DNA of 64,000 nt from Alphaproteobacteria bacterium (lineage in GTDB: Bacteria > Pseudomonadota > Alphaproteobacteria > Rhizobiales > Devosiaceae). Location of the stretch: NCBI GenBank assembly GCA_018828145.1, contig JAHJWO010000032.1:35900-99899 (forward strand). Reading direction: 5' to 3'. Within the stretch, counting starts at the first letter, position 1, and each line of letters opens with the position of its first letter. A program made the position numbers and the translations under genes. Under the pieces are notes generated by a model. It did no database searches. It saw only the letters and a program-made list of their open reading frames with translations, and was not told where the DNA came from. Shown here in pieces: positions 35,700 through 44,323 of the stretch.

Positions 35700-35729
35700 T
35701 CGCCGCGCGTTCAAATGAAGTTCCCTGGC

Positions 35730-37352
35730 CTAGCCGGCGCGCTTGGCCGGGCTGCGGCTCTGGTTGGCCAGCCCGCTGATCGCCGCGCGCAGTGCCGCCG
35801 GCTTGACCGGCTTGGTGACCACGGCAATGCCGCGCTCCTCGGCCAGGGCCCGCACCGCCGGGCTGCGGTCCGCCGTCACCAGCGCCGCCGGCAGGTGCCC
35901 GCCCACATTGTGCCGGAGCCATTCGATGGCATCGAGGCCCGAGGTCTGGTCGAGGTGATAGTCCATCAGCACGAGGTCCGGATACCAGCCTTCCAGTAGC
36001 CGCTCGCGGTCGATCTGCTTGAGCGAGAGCGCGCTGCGCACATCGCATCCCCAATGGCGCAGCAGCCCCTCCATCGCCTCAAGGATGGCGGCCTCATTGT
36101 CCACGCACAGGATCTTGAGGCCCTGCGTGCCGAAGCTGGTTTCGGCCGGCGCCGGATTGGCCTCTGGTACGGCCTTGATGGTACGCGTTGCCGGCAGGAA
36201 CAGCGAAAAGCGCGAGCCGCGCCCTTCTCTGCTGTCGAGTTCAAGCACCAGCCCCAGCGCCGTGACGAGGCGCTGTACGATGGAAAGCCCCAGCCCCAGG
36301 CCCTGCGCCATCCGCGCGCCACGCTCCAGCCGCGAGAATTCGGCAAACAGCAGCCGGTGCTGGTCCTTGTTGAAGCCGATCCCGGTGTCGATCACGTCGA
36401 GCCGCATGCGACCGCCCCGCCGCCGGAAGCCGACCAGCACCTTGCCCCCCGGCTGGGTATATTTGATCGCGTTGGAGACCAGGTTCTGCACGATGCGCCC
36501 CACCAGCGAGCGGTCCACCATCACCGTCGCATCGGTTGCCACGATGCGCAGCGAGATGCTGCGCTCGCGTGCCATGGGGCCGAATTCCACCTCGATCTTC
36601 TTGAGGATGTCCCGCCCGGCCACCGGCGCTGGCACGGGCTTGAGCGCGCCGCTGTCGATGCGCGAAATATCGAGCAGGGCGCCCATAATGTCTTCCACGG
36701 CCGTCAGCGACGCCTCGATGGAGTTGGCGAGGTCAGCCAGCCCGGTCGATTTGGCCCGCTCGATCAGCGTGGACGTATAGAGCCGCGCCGCATTGAGCGG
36801 TTGCAGCAGGTCGTGGCTGGCGGCCGCGAGGAACCGCGTCTTGTCGTGGTTGGCGGCATCCGCCTTGGCGCGTGCGCTTTCAAGCTCGGCATTGACCCGG
36901 GTCAGCGCCGACGTCCGCTCCGCCACTCGCTCCTCCAGCGACTGGTTCACCCGCTCGAGTTCGCGCTCGGCGCGCACCCGGGCGGTGACATCGGAAAAGC
37001 TGATGACGAGGCCGCCATTGGGCAGGCGGCTGGAGTGGAATTCCAGGGTCTGGCCGGCATTGCCCAGCCGCTGCGTTACGGTGGTCGGCGAGGCTGTCAG
37101 CAGGTTGATTCGTTCGATCGCCAGCCGCGCCGCATCGCCGCTGCCAAAGTCGCCACGGTCTCCCAGAAACAGTGCGATGTCGAAGAGCGGCGTGCCCGGC
37201 TTCACCAGTTCGTCGGGCAGCACCAGCAGAGTGTTATAGCGGCTGTTCGAGGTCACGAGGCGCAGCGCGGCATCGAACACCGCAATGCCTTGCGGAATGT
37301 AATCGATCGCATGCCTGAGGCTGGTGGCAGCCGCGGTCTCGTGGGCGGGCAT
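35730..37352 (-). CDS. PAS hybrid histidine kinase/response regulator (NahK type)
   Basis: 540 residues, no membrane segment. N-terminal PAS domain (about 10-125, IDYIPQGIAVFDAALRLVTSN and GGLVISFSDVTARVRAE), coiled-coil (about 125-165), HisKA with the phospho-His in ASHDLLQPLNAARLY (about 180), ATPase domain (NLVSNAIKYTQPGG, IDTGIGF, GLGLGLSIVQRL), and a C-terminal receiver (about 410-525) with Asp in LVLMDYHLDQTSG. Resembles NahK/ErcS-type orphan hybrid kinases. The frameshifted FixJ-type regulator at 38.2 kb is near but not clearly its partner. Confidence 0.92.
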   Translation of the reverse strand: MPAHETAAATSLRHAIDYIPQGIAVFDAALRLVTSNSRYNTLLVLPDELVKPGTPLFDIALFLGDRGDFGSGDAARLAIERINLLTASPTTVTQRLGNAGQTLEFHSSRLPNGGLVISFSDVTARVRAERELERVNQSLEERVAERTSALTRVNAELESARAKADAANHDKTRFLAAASHDLLQPLNAARLYTSTLIERAKSTGLADLANSIEASLTAVEDIMGALLDISRIDSGALKPVPAPVAGRDILKKIEVEFGPMARERSISLRIVATDATVMVDRSLVGRIVQNLVSNAIKYTQPGGKVLVGFRRRGGRMRLDVIDTGIGFNKDQHRLLFAEFSRLERGARMAQGLGLGLSIVQRLVTALGLVLELDSREGRGSRFSLFLPATRTIKAVPEANPAPAETSFGTQGLKILCVDNEAAILEAMEGLLRHWGCDVRSALSLKQIDRERLLEGWYPDLVLMDYHLDQTSGLDAIEWLRHNVGGHLPAALVTADRSPAVRALAEERGIAVVTKPVKPAALRAAISGLANQSRSPAKRAG

Positions 37353-37513
37353 TTTCTGCGGTCCTGGATCTCTGGGCGCGGCGGGACTATCGGCCCGCCA
37401 TGAAAGCTGCGCAAGACCTACTCTGGGCCCATTGCATTTGTCTGCCGACTGAGGGAGTCTTTCCCTCTATGCGTCGGGGCAATGGGCTGGCGCCAAGCTG
37501 GAGGGGATACGCA

Positions 37514-37948
37514 ATGTTCAAGGAATTTCGGGACTTCGCCATCAAGGGCAACATGATCGATCTCGCCATTGGCGTGATTATCGGCGCCGCCTTCGGCGCG
37601 ATCGTGTCCTCGATCGTCGATGATATCTTCATGCCCCTGATCGGCCTGATCATCGGCGGCGTGGACTTCTCGAACCTGTTCGTTGTCCTGTCCAACCCCG
37701 ACAATGTGGCTGTGCCCTCGGTGGCCGCCGCCAAGGAAGCGGGCGTCTCCACGCTCAATGTCGGCCTCTTCATCAATGCCGTGGTCAAGTTCACCATCAT
37801 CGCCTTCGTGCTGTTCATGGTGGTCAAGGGCATCAACTCGCTCAAGCGCGAGGCCGCCAAGGAACCCGTCGCCCAGACGCCTGCCCCCAGCAAGGAAGAA
37901 GTGCTGCTCACCGAAATCCGCGACGCCCTGCGCGCCAACCCGCGCTGA
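37514..37948 (+). CDS. mscL: large-conductance mechanosensitive channel
   Basis: 144-residue channel that opens under membrane tension in osmotic downshock. FKEFRDFAIKGNMIDLAIGVIIGAAFG, stated as residues 2-28, is the N-terminal amphipathic helix plus first membrane helix; the second helix lies at about 85-108 (INAVVKFTIIAFVLFMVVKG), and the C-terminal charged helix is EEVLLTEIRDAL. Start ATG 37514 is preceded by GGAGGGG. Normal length. Confidence 0.97.
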   Translation: MFKEFRDFAIKGNMIDLAIGVIIGAAFGAIVSSIVDDIFMPLIGLIIGGVDFSNLFVVLSNPDNVAVPSVAAAKEAGVSTLNVGLFINAVVKFTIIAFVLFMVVKGINSLKREAAKEPVAQTPAPSKEEVLLTEIRDALRANPR

Positions 37949-37988
37949 CCGCCCGCGCGACTGCGTAACGTCGCAGGATAAAAATCCG

Positions 37989-38044
37989 TTGACATAGGGT
38001 GTCTAGGTAAATATCCCTATTACCTAGGTAGTTCATCCTACGTA
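37989..38044 (+). promoter_or_regulatory. palindrome cluster and -35-like box upstream of the FixJ-type gene
   Basis: TTGACA (37989-37994), an inverted repeat CTAGGTA (38003-38009)/TACCTAG (38021-38027), the perfect palindrome TACCTAGGTA (38021-38030) and TACGTA (38039-38044) lie within 56 bases. No good -10 is spaced correctly from the TTGACA. The cluster is 160-215 bases upstream of the regulator start. Confidence 0.35.
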
Positions 38045-38205
38045 TTCTCCTTATCGGACGGCAAGAACACTTATCGCAAACTACCTTGGCGATTCACCTG
38101 GGGGCGTCGCTGGCGAGGCTGCCATCGGCAGTACTGCGAGGGGTGCGAGTTCGTCAGGCGAAAGGGTGCGACGTAAGCGAAACTTGCCAGCTGGACGGGG
38201 GCAAT

Positions 38206-38842
38206 ATGAGCGACGAGATCTACTATCATTCCTTTCTCAATCGAGGCCGGCTGATCCACATCGTGGATGGGGACCCAGCCACCTGCGAGGCCCTGAGCGT
38301 GCTGTTCCGCCTCGAGGGCTTCCAGACGTCCTTCTCGCTGAACGCGGAACATTTCATCGTCAATCTGCAACGGCGACGGCCCGATGTCGTCCTCATCAAC
38401 CTCGCCTTGGGCGATGAGAGCGGTCTGGCGCTGCTGCGCAGCGTCAAGGCCATGCGCACCGGCACGCCCGTTTTCATGCTCGCCGAGACCCCGCAGGTCG
38501 CCGCCACGGTCACCGCCATGAAGCTGGGCGCGTCGGACGTCATCACCAAGCCGATCGACACCGAGCACCTGCTGACGGTGATCCGCGACGCGCTGCGGCT
38601 CGATATCCATCTGCGGCCGGTGCAGGGCGGGCGCCGCCCCGTCGAAGTGCGCGGCTTCGCCCAGCTCACCCCGCGCGAGCGGCAGGTGCTCGAGCTGATC
38701 ACCAATGGCCAGTCCAACAAGGAAGCCGGCCGCGAACTCGGTATTTCCCCCCCGCACCATCGAAGTCCACCGCGCCCGCGTCATGGAGAAGCTGGGAGCG
38801 CGCAATACGGCGGACCTGATGCGGATCGTGCTGACGGGGTGA
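38206..38842 (+). pseudogene. FixJ/LuxR-type response regulator interrupted by a C7-tract frameshift
   Basis: From ATG 38206: atypical receiver domain (residues 17-130, HIVDGDPATCEALSVLFRLE; the phospho-Asp position reads VVLINLALGDESG with Asn), then a LuxR DNA-binding region beginning LTPRERQVLELITNGQSNKE. The frame breaks in a run of seven C at 38747-38753. Removing one C restores ISPRTIEVHRARVMEKLGAR to a TGA at 38840-38842, 211 residues in all. As it stands, the frame runs on to 38913 with an unrelated tail. Either a recent mutation, a slippage switch or a sequencing error. Confidence 0.85.
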
Positions 38843-38937
38843 GCAGAGCCGGTCAAGTTGCCACGCCTGGCCATCAGGCGGGGACGAGGCCTCAAACGAC
38901 GCGGAACGGATGACGTCCAGCGCCTGCCGCCCTGCTG

Positions 38938-38982
38938 AATTCAATAGTATTGACTAATGCATTAGCGTTGGCTATTGAATTT
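38938..38982 (+). promoter_or_regulatory. leaderless promoter within a dyad operator for the ArsR gene
   Basis: -35 TTGACT (38951-38956), 17-base spacer, -10 TATTGA (38974-38979); predicted start at or next to A of ATG 38985. The promoter is embedded in a dyad: AATTCAATAG (38938-38947) and CTATTGAATT (38973-38982) flank the 12-base palindrome CTAATGCATTAG (38955-38966). Autoregulation by the ArsR-type product is likely. Confidence 0.7.
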
Positions 38983-38984
38983 CC

Positions 38985-39314
38985 ATGAACCAGACCCAGG
39001 ACATGACTGCCGTGATGCGAGCCTTGGCCGACCCCACGCGGCGAGCCGTCTTTGAACGCATCGTCACTTCGGAAGAAGTCAGCGTCGTTGAGCTCACCAG
39101 GGCCAGCAACGTCACCCAGGGCGCGATCTCGCAGCATCTCAAGACCTTGAAGAAGGCTGGGCTCGTTGCGGAACGGCCGGAGGGCCGCAACGTCTATTAT
39201 CGTGTTCAACCGACAGGTCTCGCGCCGCTGGTCGATTGGATGGACCACTATGGCGTGTTCTGGCGCCATCGCTTCACCGACTTGAAGAAGCTCTTGAAGG
39301 AGATAGATCCATGA
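38985..39314 (+). CDS. ArsR/SmtB-family transcriptional regulator
   Basis: 109 residues, winged helix: MRALADPTRRAVFERIVTSE at the N-terminus, recognition helix NVTQGAISQHLKTLKKAGLV, wing ERPEGRNVYYRVQ. No Cys pair for metal binding (no ELCVCDL-type motif), so it belongs to the group that controls AHSA1/SRPBCC partner genes rather than metal genes. No ribosome site precedes ATG 38985, consistent with a leaderless mRNA. ATGA overlap with the next gene. Confidence 0.92.
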   Translation: MNQTQDMTAVMRALADPTRRAVFERIVTSEEVSVVELTRASNVTQGAISQHLKTLKKAGLVAERPEGRNVYYRVQPTGLAPLVDWMDHYGVFWRHRFTDLKKLLKEIDP

Positions 39315-39790
39315 ACCAGGTGGACCAAATGGACAGAAGTTCCGAGTCCTCGAACACTCGCGCCATTGTTGTCGACGAGATCATTCCCCACAGCCAGGCG
39401 AAAGTTTGGGAGGCTATCACTAGGCATGACTACCTGGACCGATGGCTGATGAAGAACGATTTCGAGCCGGTCGTCGGGCACCGGTTTACCTTTCAGGCCC
39501 AACCGATGGGCGATTGGGACGGCGTCGTTCATTGCGAGGTTCTGCAATGTGATGCTCCCAATATCCTGAGCTATTCCTGGGTCGGTGGATCTGCAACGAA
39601 CCCGGGAGTTGGCTCCGTTCTCGATTCCACACTGACAATAACACTCACTCCGGTCGAGGGCGGCACGCGCTTCAGGCTGGTGCATGACGGGTTCCGTTCA
39701 CCAGAAAACGACGCGGGCTTCACGGCGATGAGCAGCGGCTGGGGTGGAATCATCAATCGGATCGAGGCCTTGCTGGCCGAAAGTCCCTGA
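39311..39790 (+). CDS. AHSA1/START (SRPBCC) domain protein
   Basis: 159 residues from ATG 39311. SRPBCC fold: AIVVDEIIPHSQAKVWEAIT then DRWLMKNDFEPVVGHRFTFQ, and SGWGGIINRIEALL at the end. Many such genes follow an ArsR regulator in an ATGA-coupled pair. Ligand or role unknown; the fold binds hydrophobic molecules. Confidence 0.88.
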   Translation: MNQVDQMDRSSESSNTRAIVVDEIIPHSQAKVWEAITRHDYLDRWLMKNDFEPVVGHRFTFQAQPMGDWDGVVHCEVLQCDAPNILSYSWVGGSATNPGVGSVLDSTLTITLTPVEGGTRFRLVHDGFRSPENDAGFTAMSSGWGGIINRIEALLAESP

Positions 39791-39869
39791 ACGTGATGGC
39801 GCCAGCGGTGGCGCCTGAACATCCGGACCATGCGGGCAGATGCTGCTTCCGCCCGCATGGTGGTGAAGT

Positions 39870-40601
39870 CTACCAGGGGACCTTGCCCTGCGGCTCGACA
39901 AAGCTGCCGGAAATGGCATCGGGGCCGAGCAGGGCATAGGCGACCGGAAGGCGTGCGCCTTCGGCCGGCGTCATGAAGCCGTTGCCGCCTGTCAGGTCGG
40001 TCTGGACATAGCCGGGCGCCACCGAGTTCACGACGATGGGCGTGTCCCTGAGTTCCGCGGCCAGCTGGACTGTCAGCATGTTGAGCGCGGCCTTGGACGC
40101 ATTGTATCCGATCAGTCGGGCCTCGTAGTAAGGCGAGGTCGGGTCGCCATTGATGGCGAGCGAGCCCAAGGTAGTTGCAAGGTTCACGATGCGACCCGCC
40201 GTCGAGCGGCGCAGCAAGGGCAGCATGGCCTGCGTCACGGCGAGGGTGCCGAGGAAATTGGTTTCCATTTGCCTGCGCGCCGCAGCGGTTGAGCCAAGCG
40301 AAGGAGGACCATCTTCGGCATCCACGATCCCGGCATTGTTCACGAGAATGTCGAGCCGGCCATACTTGGCGGCTATCGTTTCAACTGCCGAAGCTATGGT
40401 CGCCTCGTTGGTGAGGTCGATTTCGATCGCCTCGACGGCCAGCCCGGCCTGTTCCAGGTCGCTGGCGGCATGCCGGCCGCGTTGCAGGTTTCGCGCACCC
40501 ATTATCACCGCAATGTCGGCCTCGGCCAATTGGCGGGCAATTTCCAAACCGATGCCTTTGTTCGCCCCGGTCACAAGCGCGACCTTCTTCAAATCCGTCA
40601 T
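39870..40601 (-). CDS. SDR-family NAD(P)-dependent oxidoreductase
   Basis: 243 residues from ATG 40601. Classical short-chain dehydrogenase: cofactor motif TGANKGIGLEIARQLAE, NNAGIVDAED, catalytic Ser-Tyr-Lys region with IGYNASKAALNMLTVQLA and PGYVQTDLTGG. It resembles plant-type carbonyl reductases and plasmid SDRs that use NADPH. Divergent from a TetR-family gene across 72 bases containing a likely operator, so probably TetR-controlled. Substrate unknown. Confidence 0.9.
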   Translation of the reverse strand: MTDLKKVALVTGANKGIGLEIARQLAEADIAVIMGARNLQRGRHAASDLEQAGLAVEAIEIDLTNEATIASAVETIAAKYGRLDILVNNAGIVDAEDGPPSLGSTAAARRQMETNFLGTLAVTQAMLPLLRRSTAGRIVNLATTLGSLAINGDPTSPYYEARLIGYNASKAALNMLTVQLAAELRDTPIVVNSVAPGYVQTDLTGGNGFMTPAEGARLPVAYALLGPDAISGSFVEPQGKVPW

Positions 40602-40632
40602 TGATTTTCCTCGGATATTCGCCGAATTGATG

Positions 40633-40649
40633 CCTTCAATATATGAAGG
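40633..40649. promoter_or_regulatory. TetR-type operator between SDR and TetR genes
   Basis: CCTTCA (40633-40638), 5-base spacer ATATA, TGAAGG (40644-40649): a perfect inverted repeat in the 72-base divergent spacer. It lies 25 bases from the TetR start and 32 from the SDR start. Confidence 0.6.
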
Positions 40650-40673
40650 ATCATTCGTTTTCGGGATTCGCAT

Positions 40674-41333
40674 ATGGACGCGACACCGCCCAGGCATCTC
40701 AGCGCCCGCAAGAAGCCGCGCCAGGCACGGTCGGCCACGACGGTCGAGGCGATTTTCGAAGCGACCATTCAGGTTTTGCTGCGGGAGGGAATCCATCGGC
40801 TGACGACCACGCGCGTGGCCGAGCGCGCCGGCGTATCGGTGGGCACCATGTACCAGTATTTCCCGCACAAGCAGGCGCTGCTCTATGCGCTCAACGAGCG
40901 GTATCTCGATCTGGTGGCCGAGCGCGTGGAAGCGGCCTGCCAGGCCCAACATGGAGCCCCGACGAAAGCGATGGTTGAGGCGCTGGTCACCGCCTATTGG
41001 GAGGCCAAGACCGAGCGCAGCGAAGTGACGCGCGCGCTCTACCGGTCCGCTGTCGAACTCGACAACGAAGCCCTGATCGAGGCTTTCGCCAGGCGCATGG
41101 ACGCGGCAACCATCGCCATGCTGAAAAGTGCCCCCGACGCGGTCTATGCCAATCTTGATCTGGTCAACGTCACGCTGCTGTCGGTGATCTTCGGGACGGT
41201 GCGAAACGTCTTTGAACGCAATCTGCCGGCGTCCCAGCAGGTCGCAATTCGCCACCAGCTGACGATCATGTGCCTGTCCTATCTCGAAATGTCGGCAGGC
41301 AAAGCCGAGCCCGGAGCCCCTGGCTGTGCCTAG
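40674..41333 (+). CDS. TetR-family transcriptional regulator
   Basis: 219 residues. N-terminal helix-turn-helix at about 18-65 (ATTVEAIFEATIQVLLREG, TTTRVAERAGVSVGTMYQYF), followed by a helical ligand-binding domain of the AcrR/TetR_C type. Divergent from the SDR gene, which is its probable target. Its stop shares CTAG (41330-41333) with the flavodoxin gene. Confidence 0.9.
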   Translation: MDATPPRHLSARKKPRQARSATTVEAIFEATIQVLLREGIHRLTTTRVAERAGVSVGTMYQYFPHKQALLYALNERYLDLVAERVEAACQAQHGAPTKAMVEALVTAYWEAKTERSEVTRALYRSAVELDNEALIEAFARRMDAATIAMLKSAPDAVYANLDLVNVTLLSVIFGTVRNVFERNLPASQQVAIRHQLTIMCLSYLEMSAGKAEPGAPGCA

Positions 41334-41809
41334 CCGGCCTTGACCAGCGAGCGCGCCCATGCCCGCGCGCGCTCCACCTCGCCATCCCTGAGCGGACCTT
41401 CGGTCCCGCCGACGAGGAAGCCGGCGGCTTCGCCGGCCAGTACACATCCCTTGGCGGCCAGCATGCGCTGCAGCACGTCGCTGGCATAGCCGCCCACTTC
41501 GACCACCCAGCGCAGCGGTGCCGGGTGGATGGTCTCGAGATCAAGGCGCGTATCGAAGGCCGCCGCGGCCAGCGGACCCAGCGTGGCATCGGCGTAACCG
41601 TCGAGGAAGTTCTGCATGTTGGGGGTGGGGCGGAAGCCGCGCGTCGGAGAACCGACGATCAGCAGGTCGACGCCGTCCAGGCTGACGTTGGTCGCCGTGC
41701 CCACGGCGGCCAGGCGCACGCTATGGGTGGTTTCAAGTTCGCTGGCCATCGCCTTGGCCAGCGTCGCGGTATTGCCGAAAACGCTGTCGTAAACGATCAA
41801 GATCGTCAT
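41330..41809 (-). CDS. flavodoxin-like protein
   Basis: 159 residues from ATG 41809 with AGGAGG upstream. Flavodoxin fold: FMN phosphate loop YDSVFGNTATLAKAMA (T/S-rich), DLLIVGSPTRGFRPTPNM in the second flavin loop, and GCVLAGEAAGFLVGGTEGPL. Likely a small cytoplasmic electron carrier or FMN reductase. An FNR-type box TTGAC-N4-ATCAA lies 54-67 bases upstream, so expression is probably oxygen-responsive. Confidence 0.87.
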   Translation of the reverse strand: MTILIVYDSVFGNTATLAKAMASELETTHSVRLAAVGTATNVSLDGVDLLIVGSPTRGFRPTPNMQNFLDGYADATLGPLAAAAFDTRLDLETIHPAPLRWVVEVGGYASDVLQRMLAAKGCVLAGEAAGFLVGGTEGPLRDGEVERARAWARSLVKAG

Positions 41810-41862
41810 GGGAGCCTCCTGACACTGCCAGCAGACCATGCGCCCCAAAAGGGCGGCGCACT

Positions 41863-41876
41863 TTGACTTTGATCAA
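41863..41876 (-). promoter_or_regulatory. FNR/FnrL-type box upstream of the flavodoxin gene
   Basis: TTGAC (41863-41867), TTTG, ATCAA (41872-41876): a near-perfect FNR/FixK palindrome overlapping the hemA stop codon and 54 bases from the flavodoxin start. Confidence 0.68.
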
Positions 41877-43153
41877 CCCCCGGTGGTGGGCAGGGTCAGA
41901 TCGCCGCTCGTCAGCTTGCTGGCGGTGATCTTCGCGTCGGCCGCCTCGCGCGGAAGCTCGAGGCTCGTCCAGACGCTGACCAGGGCATGGCGCAGCGCAA
42001 AGATCATCTCGTCGGTATGCAGCGGCGTCGGCGTGATGCGCAGCCGCTCGGTACCCTTGGGCACGGTCGGGTAGTTGATCGGCTGGATGTAGATATTGTG
42101 CTTTTCGAGCAGCATGTCGCTGGCTGCCTTGCACTGGCGCGCGTCGCCTACGATCAGCGGCACGATATGGGTATCGGTCTCCATGACCGGCAGGCCGGCA
42201 TCGGCCAGGATCGCCTTGGTCAGGCGCGCCTGGCGCTGGTGCATCACGCGTTCATGCGTCGAGTCCTTGAGATGCTCGATCGAGGCGCGGGCCGCCGCGC
42301 AAAGCGCCGGGGGCAGGGAGGTGGTGAAGATGAATTCGGGCGCGTAGGAGCGCACCGCATCCACGATCGCCTTGTTGGCGGCGATATAGCCGCCCATCGT
42401 GCCAAAGCCCTTGGCCAGCGTGCCTTCGACAATGTCGATACGGTCCATCAGGCCGTCGCGCTCGGCAATGCCGCCGCCGCGCGGGCCATACATGCCCACC
42501 GCATGGACTTCATCGATATAGGTCAGCGCGCCGAATTCCTCGGCCAGGTCGCAGATTTCCCTGATGGGGGCCACGTCGCCATCCATCGAATAGACCGATT
42601 CAAAGCAGATCAGCTTGGGCCGCTTGCGGTCGGTGGCCGCCAGCAATTCGCGCAAATGCGCCACATCGTTATGGCGGAAGATCTGCTTCTGCATGCCGGA
42701 CTGGCGCACGCCCTGGATCATCGAGGCGTGGTTGAGCTGGTCCGAGAAGATGATGCAGTCGGGCAGCAGGCGCGCAATGGTGGCAATGGCTGCTTCGTTG
42801 GAAACGAAACCCGAGGTGAAGACCAGCGCCGCTTCCTTGCGGTGCAGGTCGGCCAGCGACCGCTCCAGCTCGACCAGCGGCCGGTTGGTGCCTGAAATAT
42901 TGCGCGTGCCGCCCGAGCCGACGCCGAGCTTGCCGGCCGTCTCCTGCATGGCGCCGATCACCTTGGGGTGCTGGCCCATGCCCAGATAGTCATTGGAGCA
43001 CCAGATGGTCAGTTCGCGCTGGTTGTCGGAATCGTCGCGATAGATGGCGCGCGGGAATTGCCCGGCAATGCGCTCAAGATCGGCAAAGACGCGATAGCGC
43101 TTTTCCGCGCGCAACGTATCGACTGCATCTTCGAATATGCCGCGATAATCCAT
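41873..43153 (-). CDS. hemA: 5-aminolevulinate synthase
   Basis: PLP enzyme condensing glycine and succinyl-CoA, the first step of heme synthesis by the C4 route used by alphaproteobacteria. 426 residues from ATG 43153: [65 protein letters not shown] and PLP lysine K248 in [13 protein letters not shown]. Complete and normal. An FNR-type palindrome 79-92 bases upstream suggests induction at low oxygen, as for other alphaproteobacterial hemA genes. Confidence 0.97.
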   Translation of the reverse strand: MDYRGIFEDAVDTLRAEKRYRVFADLERIAGQFPRAIYRDDSDNQRELTIWCSNDYLGMGQHPKVIGAMQETAGKLGVGSGGTRNISGTNRPLVELERSLADLHRKEAALVFTSGFVSNEAAIATIARLLPDCIIFSDQLNHASMIQGVRQSGMQKQIFRHNDVAHLRELLAATDRKRPKLICFESVYSMDGDVAPIREICDLAEEFGALTYIDEVHAVGMYGPRGGGIAERDGLMDRIDIVEGTLAKGFGTMGGYIAANKAIVDAVRSYAPEFIFTTSLPPALCAAARASIEHLKDSTHERVMHQRQARLTKAILADAGLPVMETDTHIVPLIVGDARQCKAASDMLLEKHNIYIQPINYPTVPKGTERLRITPTPLHTDEMIFALRHALVSVWTSLELPREAADAKITASKLTSGDLTLPTTGG

Positions 43154-43231
43154 CGGAAACGTCCTTCTTGCCTCGCCGCCCCCGGGCGAACCGCTCGGCA
43201 ACAAGCCATAACTAGGTAGGCGCTCATGTCA

Positions 43232-43245
43232 TTGACATAGGTCAA
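43232..43245 (-). promoter_or_regulatory. FNR/FnrL-type box upstream of hemA
   Basis: TTGAC (43232-43236), ATAG, GTCAA (43241-43245), symmetric through the flanking A and T (ATTGAC/GTCAAT). Lies about 85 bases before the hemA start; also in the promoter region of the divergent SDR gene, 200 bases away. Confidence 0.72.
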
Positions 43246-43443
43246 TTCGACGCGCGCCGGCATGCTGCCAGGACACTTTGGCGCAAGGCGCAGGCCCGGC
43301 AACTTGAGACTCATTCTAAAGTGTCGGGCCCCTTCTGCCAATGCTTCAGTCGCCCTGAAGCCGCAAATGCAGCTCCGGCACGGGCAGGGACCACCCGCTT
43401 GTCGGGCAGACGCGCCTGCGCTACCACCCATCACGGAGGGCCC

Positions 43444-44214
43444 ATGACAGAGTTTGCTCGCTATCCCAGTCTCGCCGGCACGCCGGTGATCATCTCCGGC
43501 GGCGCTTCGGGCATAGGCGAAAGCCTGGTGCGCAATTTCGCCGCCCAGGGCGCCAGGGTCGGATTTGTCGACATCGCCGTTGCTGCGGGCGAGAAGCTCG
43601 CCGGGGAACTGACCGCTGCCGGCCACACCGTGCGGTTCACCCCCTGCGATATCACCGACATCGAGGCCTACCAAGCCGCCATTGCCGGCTTTGCCGAGGC
43701 ACATGGCGATGCTCTGGTGCTGGTCAACAACGCCGCGCATGATCAACGGCATGACTGGAGCGAGGTCACGCCCGCCTATTGGGACGACCGAATGGCGGTC
43801 AATCTGCGCCACGCCTTCTTCGCCATCCAGGCCGTCGCCCCCGGCATGGTCCGGGCCAGGCGTGGCTCCATAATCAATACCGGCTCGATCAGCTGGATGA
43901 TCCTGACGCCGTCCCTGCCGGTCTACGAGACCGCCAAGGCGGCGATGCACGGGCTGACCCGCGCCATGGCCCGTGAACTGGGCCGGTCGGGCATTCGCGT
44001 CAACTCGCTGGTGCCCGGCGCCATCCTGACCGAGCGGCAGCTGGCGCTCTGGCTCGATGAGACGACGCTCCAGCAGATCGTCGACGCCCAGGCGCTCGCC
44101 AGCCATGTCTATCCCGACGACGTCGCCCGCATGGCCCTGTTCCTGGCCGCTGAAGACAGCGCCATGATCTCGGCCCAGCAATTCCTCGTCGATGGCGGCT
44201 GGGCCAGTACCTGA
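43444..44214 (+). CDS. SDR-family oxidoreductase
   Basis: 256 residues from ATG 43444 (CGGAGGG upstream). Rossmann motif SGGASGIGESLVRNFAAQG, VLVNNAAHDQRHDW, Ser in TGSISWM, catalytic YETAKAAMHGLTRAMA and NSLVPGAILTERQLAL, ending LVDGGWAST. The layout resembles sugar dehydrogenases such as L-arabinose or L-fucose 1-dehydrogenase; substrate unproven. Single-gene unit divergent from hemA with a 290-base spacer. Confidence 0.9.
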   Translation: MTEFARYPSLAGTPVIISGGASGIGESLVRNFAAQGARVGFVDIAVAAGEKLAGELTAAGHTVRFTPCDITDIEAYQAAIAGFAEAHGDALVLVNNAAHDQRHDWSEVTPAYWDDRMAVNLRHAFFAIQAVAPGMVRARRGSIINTGSISWMILTPSLPVYETAKAAMHGLTRAMARELGRSGIRVNSLVPGAILTERQLALWLDETTLQQIVDAQALASHVYPDDVARMALFLAAEDSAMISAQQFLVDGGWAST

Positions 44215-44323
44215 TCTGTTGCTTGGTACGTTCATCTGGCGTTCAGGCTCTTTGCTTCACCACCATCCTGCCGTATTCAGTGGTCACCACAGGCCACTTT
44301 CCGAATCCTTCAGGGGGATAATA

